Below are positions 8,474 to 17,078 of a DNA stretch of 40,929 nucleotides, piece by piece (within the stretch, counting starts at the first letter, position 1; each line of letters opens with the position of its first letter). This DNA is from DATCZB01 sp035513215. GTDB lineage: Bacteria > Pseudomonadota > Gammaproteobacteria > Steroidobacterales > Rariloculaceae. Location of the stretch: positions 1 to 40,929 of the forward strand of contig DATKCK010000022.1 in NCBI GenBank assembly GCA_035513215.1. Reading direction: 5' to 3'. A model generated the notes under the pieces. That model was not told where the DNA came from and ran no database searches. It saw nothing but the letters and a program-made list of their open reading frames with translations. Position numbers and translations under genes: made by a program.

Positions 8474-9733
8474 GTGAAGCCAAAGCGTTCAACGGGTCTG
8501 TTCGCCATTATCGGCCCGGGGCTGCTCGTGGCCGCGACCGGTGTCGGTGCGGGCGATCTCGCAACGGCGAGCCTCGCCGGCAGCTATCTCGGCACGGCGA
8601 TACTGTGGGCGGCGGTCGTCGGCGCCTTTCTCAAGTATGTCGTCACCGAAGGGCTTGCGCGCTGGCAGCTCGCGACGGGCGACACGCTGCTCGAAGGCGT
8701 GGTCCGACATTTCGGGCCGGTCGCGGGCTGGCTCTTTCTGCCCTATTTCATGTTCTGGTCGTTCTTCGTCGCGTCGGCGCTGATGAACGCCTGCGGCGTG
8801 ACCTTGCACGCGATCGTTCCGGTCTTCGACGATGCCAGGACCGGCAAGATCGTCTTCGGCGCGCTTGCGAGCCTGATCGGGCTCGCGCTCGCACTCAAAG
8901 GGGGCTACGCGCTGTTCGACAAGGTCATGCGTGTTTGCATCGGCGTCATGTTCGTCACCGTCGTCGTCAGCGCCGCCTTCGTCTGGCCCGGAACCGGCGA
9001 GGTCGGCAGCGGGCTGCTCGTTCCGCGCATTCCGGACCTCGATGGGGAGGGTCTCGGCTGGACCGTGGCATTGATCGGCGGCGTTGGCGGCACGTTCACC
9101 GTGCTCTGCTATGGCTACTGGATTCGGGAGGAAGGCCGCGAGGGTACCGAGGCTTTGCGCACCTGCCGCATCGATCTCGGTGCGGGGTATCTCATGACGG
9201 CGCTATTCGGCATCGCGATGGTCATCATCGGCAGCACGATCGAGATCGAAGGAGGCGGCGCGACGCTGCTCGTCGATCTTTCGGCCCGCCTCGCTGAGCG
9301 AATCGGTCCCGTCGGAAGCTGGCTGTTCCTGGTCGGTGCGGCCGGGGCCGTGTTCAGCAGCCTGCTCGGCTGTTGGCAGGCCGTGCCCTATCTCTTCGCC
9401 GACGTCTTCAGTCTCGTCCGTCATCGGGGCGGAACGGGCGGCGAGCCCGATCAGCGCCCCGGCGTCGACACGGCTTCAAACGCTTATCGCGGTTACATGA
9501 TCGCGCTGGCTTTCGTGCCGATGGTCGGGCTCTTCTCGAGCTTCGCTCGCGTTCAGCAGGTGTACGCTATCGTCGGCGCGACCTTCATTCCCCTGCTCGC
9601 GCTCGTGTTGCTGATTTTGAATGGCCGCGGGGCTTTAGTCGGCGAGGAGAACCGGAACGGGCCGGCGACGACCGGCGTGCTCGTCGCGATTCTGATTCTG
9701 TTCGCCTGGATTACTTGGACAACGATCGCTTAA
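8474..9733 (+). CDS. Nramp-related transporter lacking the canonical metal-binding motifs
   Basis: About 419 aa from GTG 8474, which has AGGG about 9 bases upstream; TTG 8444 would add ten residues. About eleven hydrophobic helices are visible. The first reads GPGLLVAATGVGAGDLATA, the start of the Nramp (SLC11) fold. The classical DPGN of helix 1 is replaced by GVGAGD, and the MPH motif of helix 6 is absent (GGVGGTFTVLCYGYW). Both motifs bind manganese or iron in true Nramp proteins. The fold is therefore Nramp-like but the substrate may differ, for example magnesium or a non-metal. The next gene begins 17 bases after the stop and is probably co-transcribed. Confidence 0.85.
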   Translation: MKPKRSTGLFAIIGPGLLVAATGVGAGDLATASLAGSYLGTAILWAAVVGAFLKYVVTEGLARWQLATGDTLLEGVVRHFGPVAGWLFLPYFMFWSFFVASALMNACGVTLHAIVPVFDDARTGKIVFGALASLIGLALALKGGYALFDKVMRVCIGVMFVTVVVSAAFVWPGTGEVGSGLLVPRIPDLDGEGLGWTVALIGGVGGTFTVLCYGYWIREEGREGTEALRTCRIDLGAGYLMTALFGIAMVIIGSTIEIEGGGATLLVDLSARLAERIGPVGSWLFLVGAAGAVFSSLLGCWQAVPYLFADVFSLVRHRGGTGGEPDQRPGVDTASNAYRGYMIALAFVPMVGLFSSFARVQQVYAIVGATFIPLLALVLLILNGRGALVGEENRNGPATTGVLVAILILFAWITWTTIA

Positions 9734-9750
9734 TGGAAGGAGAACGAAAA

Positions 9751-10737
9751 ATGCGGACCGGATTGCTTGCCCTTGCATCCCTGGGAGTCCTGTCGAGCGC
9801 GGCCCTCGCGCAGGCGCCGCTGCAGATCCCGGAGAAGGACCCCGACTGCGACCGCGCCTGTCTCGAGGGTTATATCGACCGCTATCTCGTCGCGATGCTC
9901 GAGCAGGACGTCAGCGACAACCTGTTCGCGCGCAACGTCCGGTTCACCGAGAACGGCATTGAGCTGCCGCTCGGTAACGAAGGGCTCTGGTGGGGCATGT
10001 CGGGGCTCGAAGGCTACCGGTTCTATGTGCCCGACATCGAAACGCAGCAGATCGCGTTCATCGGCACGGTTGTCGAAAACATGGCGAACAACGGCGTCAA
10101 CAATGACGAAGGCAACAACGTCGCGATCTCGATCCGGCTCAAGATCCGCGACGGCCTCATTACCGAGATCGAGCAGCTCGTGAGCCGCCCCGCCGTTGCG
10201 CTCGGCGGGCGTGGTGGCGGTGGTGGCGGCGGTGGTCCCGTGCCCGGCACGACGGGCGACAGGGTGCTTGCGATGGGCGAGCCGCACCCGATCTTCTTCG
10301 AGGTCATCCCCGAGGACGAGCGGCACACGCGCGAGGAGCTCGTCGAGGCCGGCAACCACTACTTCACGGCGCTCGCGCGCCACGACAGCCAGGGCTACTA
10401 CCCGTTCACCGAGGATTGCGAGCGATGGGAGAACGGCTTCCTAGCGACCGACGACTGCCTCGCCAACTTCACCGGAGATTCGCTGAACGGCATCGTCGAT
10501 CGCATTCGCGACCGCCGCTTCGTCGCAGCCGACACCGAGCGCGGCATCGTCTTCGCGTTCGCGTTCTTCGATCACCATCGGATCAACTGGACCTGGCAGC
10601 TCGCCGAGCTCTTCAAGATCGAGAACGGGCTGATGCGCCGCATCGAGGCCGTGTTCCATCAGGCGCCTTTCGGCATCCCGTCGGGCTGGAGCATGTACGA
10701 GCAGTCGATCTCGGAGGAGATTCAGAGCGTCCGCTAG
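9751..10737 (+). CDS. Secreted protein with an NTF2-like / DUF8021-like feel and a poly-Gly linker
   Basis: 328 aa from ATG 9751, chosen because GGAAGGAGAA lies just upstream. A clear signal peptide ends in AALAQA. The first half reads DRACLEGYIDRYLVAML...FTENGIELPLG, which resembles fungal and bacterial DUF8021 / NTF2-like domains. A run of glycines (GGRGGGGGGGGPVPG, about residues 152-166) then links to a second half with a similar plan (NHYFTALARHD...PFTEDCERWENG). The protein looks like two related domains joined by a flexible linker. Function is unknown. Its stop overlaps the stop of the convergent regulator gene within a shared CTAG. Confidence 0.7.
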   Translation: MRTGLLALASLGVLSSAALAQAPLQIPEKDPDCDRACLEGYIDRYLVAMLEQDVSDNLFARNVRFTENGIELPLGNEGLWWGMSGLEGYRFYVPDIETQQIAFIGTVVENMANNGVNNDEGNNVAISIRLKIRDGLITEIEQLVSRPAVALGGRGGGGGGGGPVPGTTGDRVLAMGEPHPIFFEVIPEDERHTREELVEAGNHYFTALARHDSQGYYPFTEDCERWENGFLATDDCLANFTGDSLNGIVDRIRDRRFVAADTERGIVFAFAFFDHHRINWTWQLAELFKIENGLMRRIEAVFHQAPFGIPSGWSMYEQSISEEIQSVR

Positions 10738-11432
10738 GCGGCCGCGTCTCGCCGCTGTCTCTTGATCGGGGCATAGACGCTGAGCAGGAGCCATCTCGGG
10801 AAGGCGCGCCGGCATGAGGCGCGGCCCTCCAGACGGATACTGCCCGAGCGGATCTCTGGTCGGATATTGCGAATGCCGCGCCAGACTTCAGCCATGACGC
10901 GCACGGTCGTTCGTACGGTCAGATCGACGGGGAAGCCGGGCGACTTCAGGCAGACCTCGACGTCGCCGCTTTTGTGCACCAGCCAGAAGTATCGGTGATT
11001 TCGCGGCGCATCGGTGAATTCGATTTGTATGACCGTTCGTCCAGGCGGCATCTCGTTCGTATCGATCCGCCGGTGAATGTTCCAGACCAGCCAGCCGGGA
11101 TCGAGATCCTCGGGGCTGATGTCCCGCGCCCAGCGCTGTCCCCACTCGCCGATCTGATTGAGGACCGGCTTCAATTCTCTACCTGCGCTGGTCAGGTGGT
11201 ACTCGTCGATATCCCTGTTTCGGTCGCGGCGCCGCTCGACGATATCGGCGTGCTCGAGCGTATCGAGGCGTGCCTTCAGCAACGAGGCGGAAATTCGGGG
11301 CACGCCGCGGCGAATATCGCTGAACCTCGAGCTCCCTGCGAGCAGCTCGCGAATGATCAGCAAGGACCAGCGCTGCGTTAGCGTTTCCGAGGCCAGGGCG
11401 ACGGGGCAAAACTGTTCGAATCCTCGTTGCAT
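10734..11432 (-). CDS. HxlR-type winged-helix regulator with SCP2-like C-terminal domain
   Basis: 232 aa from ATG 11432; an upstream in-frame extension to 11579 looks non-coding. Residues about 10-100 form an HxlR winged helix: CPVALASETLTQRWSLLIIRELLAG, then FSDIRRGVPRISASLLKARLDTLE and the wing DEYHLTSAGREL. The remaining half (WLVWNIHRRID, then GDVEVCLKSPGFPVDLTVRTT) looks like a sterol-carrier-protein-2 type pocket, a known partner of HxlR domains that may sense a hydrophobic ligand. It diverges from the cupin gene at 11578, a natural target, with about 145 bases between. Ligand and operator are unknown. Confidence 0.85.
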   Translation of the reverse strand: MQRGFEQFCPVALASETLTQRWSLLIIRELLAGSSRFSDIRRGVPRISASLLKARLDTLEHADIVERRRDRNRDIDEYHLTSAGRELKPVLNQIGEWGQRWARDISPEDLDPGWLVWNIHRRIDTNEMPPGRTVIQIEFTDAPRNHRYFWLVHKSGDVEVCLKSPGFPVDLTVRTTVRVMAEVWRGIRNIRPEIRSGSIRLEGRASCRRAFPRWLLLSVYAPIKRQRRDAAA

Positions 11433-11577
11433 CGCAGTTCTCTCTGTCGGGGACGTCGCGAGGATGCGGCTTTTGCCCGGATGGCACAAGGAGATTACCA
11501 GTCCAGATTTGTGACTGGAATGCGGTGCGCGTGACCCAGACAATCGAGTCGCCTTTGCTCGCCAACAGGAGATGCTC

Positions 11578-12231
11578 ATGCCTATCGAAGCCTATACCCG
11601 ACGGTTTCTGCTCCTCGGTGCGGCCGGCGCATGGTCAGCGACACTCGGTCAGGATCTGTCGAGCGGATCGCGCGTAAGAGGCCGCTTCGACCTGGAACGG
11701 TTCATCGAGGATGTACGCCGCGCAAGCGCCGGAGGAGACGCACAGGCGGCGGTCGAGGAGCTATTGCAGCGCGCGGTAGACCGGCCGCGAGCTGTCATGT
11801 CGGATCTCGGTGAACCCGCCGAGGCCGGAATACACACAATCTATCGCGGCCACGATGTCACGATTCTCAACGTTGTCTGGGCACCGTTGATGGTGTTGCT
11901 GCCGCATAACCACAACATCTGGGCATCGATCGGGATCTACACTGGACGTGAAGACAACATTCTTTGGGAACGGGAGAGCGGGCGGATCACTGCCCTCGGT
12001 GCAGCGTCACTGTCCGAGGGACAGGTATTCGGCCTGCCGCCCGACGCCATTCATTCGGTGACGAATCCGATCGGCCGCCTGACGGGAGCCATTCACATCT
12101 ATGGCGGCGATTTTTTCGCCCCCGGGCGCAGCGAGTGGGACGCGGATACGCTCCGCGAAAGACCGTTCGACCTGGATTCGGCCCGGGAAGACTTCCGCAA
12201 GGCCGCTGAAAGGTATGAGGCTGTTCCGTAG
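11578..12231 (+). CDS. Cupin-fold protein resembling cysteine/thiol dioxygenases, possibly Tat-exported
   Basis: 217 aa from ATG 11578, chosen over ATG 11572 because AGGAG sits 6 bases upstream of it. The N-terminus has TRRFLLLGAAGAW, a Tat-like twin Arg and hydrophobic stretch. The core carries a cupin iron-site pattern: H-N-H in LLPHNHNIWASIGIYTG, and a later His in LPPDAIHSVTNP followed by GAIHIYGGDFF. Spacing fits the cysteine dioxygenase / 2-aminoethanethiol dioxygenase group, which oxidise thiols to sulfinates. Export would be unusual for this activity, so the substrate may differ. The divergent HxlR regulator is the likely controller. Confidence 0.7.
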   Translation: MPIEAYTRRFLLLGAAGAWSATLGQDLSSGSRVRGRFDLERFIEDVRRASAGGDAQAAVEELLQRAVDRPRAVMSDLGEPAEAGIHTIYRGHDVTILNVVWAPLMVLLPHNHNIWASIGIYTGREDNILWERESGRITALGAASLSEGQVFGLPPDAIHSVTNPIGRLTGAIHIYGGDFFAPGRSEWDADTLRERPFDLDSAREDFRKAAERYEAVP

Positions 12232-12239
12232 AACGCGAG

Positions 12240-13037
12240 CTACTGCCCGAAGCGCTGGTTCTCGAGGCAGACGAACTCGATCAGATCCTCGTCGACCATG
12301 ATCGTCTGGTTGTGGCGGACGGTCCAGGGCTCTGTATAGGCCTTCGGGTCGTCGACCGTGATGTCGATCGACATGCGCCCGTAGCTCGGTCTCCGGAAGC
12401 GCTCGGTCACCGTCGCGGCATCGGTCAAAGGGCTGCCGTCGATGTCGAGCCACTCGCCGTCCCGGAAGTTCGTCGTCGTGACGACCAGCTCGTCGCCCTC
12501 CCAGTGTCCGGTCGAGTAGCCGTAGAACCAGGGCTGCGGATCGTTGTCGGGCGACGGGCGGCCGTCGAGGAAGATCTGGCGGATGCCCATGCTCGCTTCA
12601 TAGAGAATAATCAGGAGATCGGGTGTCTGCACGAATTTGCGCGGGAAGCCCTGAGTGTGAAACTGCATGTTGCCCATCGGCAGGCAATGCGCTTCCGGAT
12701 TGTCGCCGCTGCCGGCGGCGATGCGTTTGTCGCGAAGCTCCCTAGCCCAGTCTTGAAACGGCAGGCCGCCTTCGATGTTCTGGCCGACGTAGCGGAACCC
12801 GGCGGCCGGCGGGCCGTCGCTCGGCTCCTGATCCTCGCCGAAGGCGCCTCTACCGCGCCAGAGTCCCGAGAGATCCGGGTGCCTGTCCTCCGTGCGGGGG
12901 ACGGGACCCTCGAGATCGACCTCGCCGTCCGGCGTGCGCGGCACGTTCGGCGTCGGGTAGTCGGGCCACTGGGCGTTTGCCGTCGACGCGGCTGCCACGG
13001 TGCAAAGAGCGATCAATAAAAATGCAGGCCTACTCAT
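12240..13037 (-). CDS. Secreted protein of a PRTPDG...DLSGLW type, function unknown
   Basis: 265 aa. ATG 13037 has AGGG 6 bases upstream. A signal peptide ends ASTANA and is followed by WPDYPTPNVPRTPDGEVDLE and HPDLSGLWRG. The second half has GYSTGHWEGDELVVTTTNF and MSIDITVDDPKAYTEPWTV. The W-x-G-D-x-L-V-V-x-T/S-x-x-F core recurs in the two larger secreted proteins at 29038-30147 and 30363-31463, so they share a domain. Proteins of this type are abundant in Acidobacteriota and environmental Proteobacteria and are uncharacterised. It diverges from the DUF6152 gene, another small secreted family often found nearby. Confidence 0.75.
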   Translation of the reverse strand: MSRPAFLLIALCTVAAASTANAQWPDYPTPNVPRTPDGEVDLEGPVPRTEDRHPDLSGLWRGRGAFGEDQEPSDGPPAAGFRYVGQNIEGGLPFQDWARELRDKRIAAGSGDNPEAHCLPMGNMQFHTQGFPRKFVQTPDLLIILYEASMGIRQIFLDGRPSPDNDPQPWFYGYSTGHWEGDELVVTTTNFRDGEWLDIDGSPLTDAATVTERFRRPSYGRMSIDITVDDPKAYTEPWTVRHNQTIMVDEDLIEFVCLENQRFGQ

Positions 13038-13050
13038 GCGTACCCTAAAA

Positions 13051-13066
13051 GTTCAGCTATATTATC
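13051..13066. promoter_or_regulatory. AT-rich block between divergent genes, candidate -10 region
   Basis: TATATTAT at 13058-13065 is one of the few AT-rich stretches here and lies between two divergent start codons (13037 minus, 13142 plus). It could serve as a -10 element in either direction, but no convincing -35 is visible. Confidence 0.25.
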
Positions 13067-13141
13067 GGCTTAGCACCCGATGGACGGGCTCGCGCATCGA
13101 ACCTATCATACTTTTCGACGAACGGCAGCAAAGTGAAGACA

Positions 13142-13570
13142 ATGAACCCGAAGACGCTTCTGATCCCCGTGGCCGGTTGCTTTCTGGCCGTGGCTTCCGT
13201 CAATGCGCATCATGCGTTCAGCGCCGAATACGACGCCGATCGCCCGATCACGCTGACCGGCACGGTCACGCTGCTCGAGTGGACGAACCCGCATGCGCGG
13301 CTTTACATCGATGCGCCGAACGACGACGGCGTGATCGTCAACTGGGATCTCGAGCTCGGGCCCCCGAACGGTTTGATGCGCCAGGGCTGGCGCAGGGACT
13401 CCCTGGTTCCGGGAACCGTCGTCACCGTCGAGGGCTTCCGCCATCGAACCGCCGACAACATCGCAAACGCGAGAACCGTGATGCTGGCCGACGGGCGGCG
13501 CGTCTTTGCCGGATCCTCGTTCGATACGCAGTCGTCGCCGGAGGAAGAGGAATCGTCGGACGGCCGGTGA
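13142..13570 (+). CDS. DUF6152 secreted protein
   Basis: 142 aa from ATG 13142; GTG 13133 would add three residues. A signal peptide ends near SVNA and is followed by the DUF6152 hallmark HHAFSAEYDADRPITLTGTV, then LLEWTNPHARLYID and WDLELGPPNGLMRQGW. This small beta-rich periplasmic family often sits beside the secreted family seen at 12240-13037. No function is known. The stop is 25 bases before the end of the convergent arylsulfotransferase-like gene. Confidence 0.85.
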   Translation: MNPKTLLIPVAGCFLAVASVNAHHAFSAEYDADRPITLTGTVTLLEWTNPHARLYIDAPNDDGVIVNWDLELGPPNGLMRQGWRRDSLVPGTVVTVEGFRHRTADNIANARTVMLADGRRVFAGSSFDTQSSPEEEESSDGR

Positions 13571-13595
13571 GGCTATCGCCTTCGGCCAATCGACG

Positions 13596-15236
13596 TCACC
13601 GGTAAAGCCCGGGAATCCGCTCCGTCCGAAACGCCGCCACGCCCCATCTCGGATCGTCGATCACGAGCTCCCAGACCTTGTCGGCCGGCGTCGTGTGCGT
13701 GACCTCGGTGACGGTAATCCAGTTATGCCCCTGCTCGGGAAACATCAGCACGTTGCCGTCCCTGTCGCGGATTCGGCCGCCCTTCGTGACGAGGATGTTG
13801 CCCGTCTCGGGCAGCCAGTCGGCGTCGGAGGAATAGGCCGACAGGAATTGCTCTTCGCCCGGGCCGCCGTACGACCAAAGCTCTCTGACGGTTCCGTTCT
13901 CCGCGTCGATCTCGTACTCGACCGCGCGGCTGAAGGCGGCCTCGGGATCGAGCTGCGGCGGGTTCGGCGGGACGGCGCGAACGGCACCGTTGTCGAACAG
14001 CAGCATCGTGCCGGCCGGCGTCCACTTCGGCGAGTGATGATGGTATGACCAGATCATCCCGTCGTCCTCGGGCTCGAGCAGCAGATCACGCCAGGGCCGG
14101 CGCCAGCCCGTCGGATCACCGAGCATCCAGAGCAACTCTCCGGAATCGAGGTCGAGGTTGAAGACCGTCGACAGGTGATTCGTCGAGACGAGCGCCGCGT
14201 TCGTGGCCGCGTCGTAGTGGATGCCGTTCATGTGAGTCCAGTCGGGAGCCGGCTCCTCATAAACGCCTTCGTAGAACGCGGGATCGAGCGAGCCGTAGCC
14301 GATCCGGTACGGGTCGATCAGGTCGAAGAACTTCCATTCGTTGACGACGGTGCCGTCGGGCTGAAACTCGACGAGAACGTCGCCGATGACGTCGCGCGTC
14401 ACGCGCGGGGCATCGGGATTCGTCTCGATGTCGTCGGAGTACCAGTCCGCGATTTCGCGGACCTCGGTCGACAGGGCGAGATAGTTGCCCGACGGCATGA
14501 TGACGACGTCGTGGTGGAAGGTGTCCGTATCGACGGGAATGCTGGCAGCCGAAGCGTCCTTTTGCGTCCCGGCCGGATGCCATTCCCTGACGACATTGCC
14601 GAGCATGTCGATCTCAGTCATCTTCCAGCCGAGGTCGAGATAGACGAGATTGCCGTTGTCGAGCCGTTTAACCTCGTAGAGCCCGTGCGGCGCGACGTAC
14701 TGCCAGACGATTTCGCCCTCGGCATCGACGATCAGAATCTGACCGTGGTTCTGATCGATCTGCTGGTTGATCCAGCGAAAGATCGGCACGAGCGTCAGCC
14801 CGGGCTCCACGGCCGCAGGCTCGTTCACCGTCACCTCGATCGGCGGGGTCTCGTTGGAGAGCTCGGGCGAGACGATCGAAAGGCTCGCCGCCGGTGTCTC
14901 GGTGCCGTCCTCGCCCGCGAGCGCGAGCGCCAGCGTGTGGCGCCGATTCGGCCGAAATCCGAGCAGCACGATCTCGTGCTCGGTTGCCGGCTCCCCGCCC
15001 GAGCTCGCGCTGAACGTGTGGCCGTCGGCATCGAAGACCATCATCGTGGCACGCACCGGCTCACTCGTCGTGAATCTCGCGACGCCCGCGAGCGGCGCGC
15101 GCCCGCTCGGGTTCATCTCGACGATCAGCGGGCTCGTGATCGAAGGCCCGGTGCTGTCGGGTTGCGGCCGGTCGCAGCCGGAGAGTCCGATCGAGGCGAG
15201 CAGGACGGCGGTAATGGCGAGCTTCTTCATCGGCAT
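13596..15236 (-). CDS. Arylsulfotransferase (ASST)-like lipoprotein with a missing catalytic Arg
   Basis: 546 aa from ATG 15236 (ATG 15230 also possible). A signal peptide ends in lipobox GLSGC (Cys21). The body is a beta-propeller with ASST-type active-site positions: H241-H242 in TFHHDVV, H335 in WTHMN, and H401 in HHSPKW. In the tandem copy upstream an Arg in SIRKM matches the ASST catalytic Arg. At the same spacing after the WxHxN motif this copy has Asn353 (STNHL). Known ASSTs move sulfate between phenolic compounds in the periplasm without PAPS. Given the Arg loss, this copy may be inactive, bind only, or do a different reaction. It is the second gene of a two-gene operon, 17 bases after its paralogue. 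Confidence 0.85.
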   Translation of the reverse strand: MPMKKLAITAVLLASIGLSGCDRPQPDSTGPSITSPLIVEMNPSGRAPLAGVARFTTSEPVRATMMVFDADGHTFSASSGGEPATEHEIVLLGFRPNRRHTLALALAGEDGTETPAASLSIVSPELSNETPPIEVTVNEPAAVEPGLTLVPIFRWINQQIDQNHGQILIVDAEGEIVWQYVAPHGLYEVKRLDNGNLVYLDLGWKMTEIDMLGNVVREWHPAGTQKDASAASIPVDTDTFHHDVVIMPSGNYLALSTEVREIADWYSDDIETNPDAPRVTRDVIGDVLVEFQPDGTVVNEWKFFDLIDPYRIGYGSLDPAFYEGVYEEPAPDWTHMNGIHYDAATNAALVSTNHLSTVFNLDLDSGELLWMLGDPTGWRRPWRDLLLEPEDDGMIWSYHHHSPKWTPAGTMLLFDNGAVRAVPPNPPQLDPEAAFSRAVEYEIDAENGTVRELWSYGGPGEEQFLSAYSSDADWLPETGNILVTKGGRIRDRDGNVLMFPEQGHNWITVTEVTHTTPADKVWELVIDDPRWGVAAFRTERIPGLYR

Positions 15237-15253
15237 GTCGTTTCGCGGCCGTT

Positions 15254-16882
15254 TCAGGGATAAAGGCTCGGCAATCGCTCGGCGCGATAGGCGCCCCATC
15301 CGCCATCGACGGTGTCGATCGAGATCTCCCACAGCTTCTCGGCCGGCGTCTCGTGCGTGACCTCGATCATCGACAGCTTGACGCGGGGCCAGACGTCGGA
15401 CTCGTAGCCGGCATAGAAGGGCCGCCCTGCGTCATCGACCTCCTGGCCGCCATTGGTCAAGAGGATATTGCCCGTTTGCGGCAGACGGTCGGCCTCGCCG
15501 GCGAAGGCCGAGTAGAAGTGATCGGTGCCGAAGCCGCCGTAAGACCAGATCTGCCTGACGGTCATGTTCTCTTCGTCGATCGCATACTCGACGGCCTGGC
15601 TGTAGCGCTCCTCGATCGGCGCTCCCTCGTTCGGCGGATAGGCCCGCCCCCAGGAGCCGTTGTCGTAGACGAGCAGGTTCCCGCTCGGCAGGATCTCGGG
15701 CGCGTGCTGACCGTACGGCCAATCGACGATGCCGACGGGCTCGAGCAAGAGATCCTGGAATTCAGGGCCCCAGCCGGTCGGATCGCCGAGTATCCAGACG
15801 AGCTCGCTGGCGGCGAGATCGATCTTGACGATGGCGCTCATCTTCCGGATCGAGAGAATCAGCGTATCCGTCGGCTCGTCGTAGACGAGACTGTTGGTAT
15901 GCGACCAGTCGACCGGCGGCTCGTCGAGAATGTTGTCGTAGGCGCCGTCGTAGAAATGAGTCGCGTCGAAGGACTGCGCGATGCGGTTCGGGTCGATCAG
16001 ATCGTACAGGCTCCACGAGCGGACGATCTCGCCCGTCTCCGGAACGAATTCGATGATTCGATCGGCGGCAATGTCACGCGGCTCGCGCGGCGCCGACGGA
16101 TCCGTGTCACTCGTCGGATAGTCCTCGACGTGCCTGAGCTCCGTCGAGAGCGCCATGAAATTGCCCGACGGCAGGATGATCACGTCGTGATGAAACGTGT
16201 CCGTCGCGACGGGGATCGCGCCGTCGGGCGGATCGTTCGTGATGCCGGTTGCATGCCACCGGCGCACCGTGCGGCCGAGCATGTCGACCTCGACGAGGCG
16301 TCGCCGCTCGCGGAAGTCGTCCATCATCAGGAAGTGGCCGTTTTCCATCCGCCGCGGCTCGTCCACGGCAACGTCGTAGTACCAGATGACGTCGCCCTGG
16401 GCATCGAGCGCGACGATGAAGCCGACGTTCTCGACGTCGGAGTCGAAGACCGGCAGGAAGGTGACGCCGGGCTCCATGCGCGGCGGCCGGCTGACCCTGA
16501 CGTCGATCGGCGGCACCGAGCCCGGCAGCGGTTTCGTCTCGACGTCGATCGAAGGCCCCGGGACCGCGAGCCCGCGCTCGGTCTCGAGACTGACCTCGAT
16601 CGTATTGTTCCGGCCGGGCCTGAGCCCGAGAACCATCAGCTCGTGCAGCGTATCGAAGCCGTCGTTCGGCGTGGCCGTGACCGCGTTGTTCTCGTCGTCG
16701 CGGATCGTCAGCGTCGCGCGGGCGCGCTGGTCGGTGCGGAACATCAAAAGCCCCGCAAGCGGCGCCCTGCCGCTCGGGTTCATCAGCAGCACCGGTGTAC
16801 CGATGACCGTCGGCGGCGACGGGCTACAACCGGCCGCCGAGAGCAGGCCCAGCACGGCGGCGAGTCGCGCAAACCGAGTCAT
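15254..16882 (-). CDS. Arylsulfotransferase (ASST)-like lipoprotein
   Basis: 542 aa from ATG 16882, with lipobox SAAGC (Cys19). Catalytic positions expected for PAPS-independent arylsulfate sulfotransferases are all present: H231-H232 (TFHHDVI), H328 (WSHTN), R346 (SIRKM) and H393 (GQHAPE). The N-terminal about 120 residues form a beta-sandwich with MNPSGRAPLAGLL, a phrase also found in the neighbouring copy (MNPSGRAPLAGVA), so the two arose by tandem duplication. The likely role is sulfuryl transfer on phenolic or other acceptors in the periplasm. Other propeller enzymes share this fold, so the reaction is probable, not certain. Confidence 0.87.
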   Translation of the reverse strand: MTRFARLAAVLGLLSAAGCSPSPPTVIGTPVLLMNPSGRAPLAGLLMFRTDQRARATLTIRDDENNAVTATPNDGFDTLHELMVLGLRPGRNNTIEVSLETERGLAVPGPSIDVETKPLPGSVPPIDVRVSRPPRMEPGVTFLPVFDSDVENVGFIVALDAQGDVIWYYDVAVDEPRRMENGHFLMMDDFRERRRLVEVDMLGRTVRRWHATGITNDPPDGAIPVATDTFHHDVIILPSGNFMALSTELRHVEDYPTSDTDPSAPREPRDIAADRIIEFVPETGEIVRSWSLYDLIDPNRIAQSFDATHFYDGAYDNILDEPPVDWSHTNSLVYDEPTDTLILSIRKMSAIVKIDLAASELVWILGDPTGWGPEFQDLLLEPVGIVDWPYGQHAPEILPSGNLLVYDNGSWGRAYPPNEGAPIEERYSQAVEYAIDEENMTVRQIWSYGGFGTDHFYSAFAGEADRLPQTGNILLTNGGQEVDDAGRPFYAGYESDVWPRVKLSMIEVTHETPAEKLWEISIDTVDGGWGAYRAERLPSLYP

Positions 16883-17012
16883 CCTTTTTCCCCGTTCATC
16901 GTCGTTCCCGGTACCGATCCGTCAGCAGCCGAAATAGCATGCCCTGCAAAGCCGCTCGAGCGCGGCCGGCGCCGCCACGGAGACTACGCGTCCGGCGGTC
17001 GAATGCAAGCAG

Positions 17013-17060
17013 CCGATAGGCGATAGGCGATAGGCGATAGCCGATAGCCGATAGCCGATT
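17013..17060. repeat. 7-bp tandem repeat, unit (C/G)CGATAG, about seven copies
   Basis: The unit (C/G)CGATAG runs head to tail with no gaps: copy 1 starts with C, copies 2-4 with G and copies 5-7 with C, the last copy being cut to CCGATT. It lies between the 3' end of the sulfotransferase gene (17079) and the start of the arylsulfotransferase-like operon (16882). This is a microsatellite-type array and a candidate for slippage; any role is unknown. Confidence 0.9.
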
Positions 17061-17078
17061 CGCGGGGGCGGGCCAGGC

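Noticed and set aside
13564..13602. Inverted repeat CCGGTGA / TCACCGG over two convergent stop codons
   Set aside because: A 7-bp stem with a 25-base loop is weak and expected by chance in GC-rich DNA.
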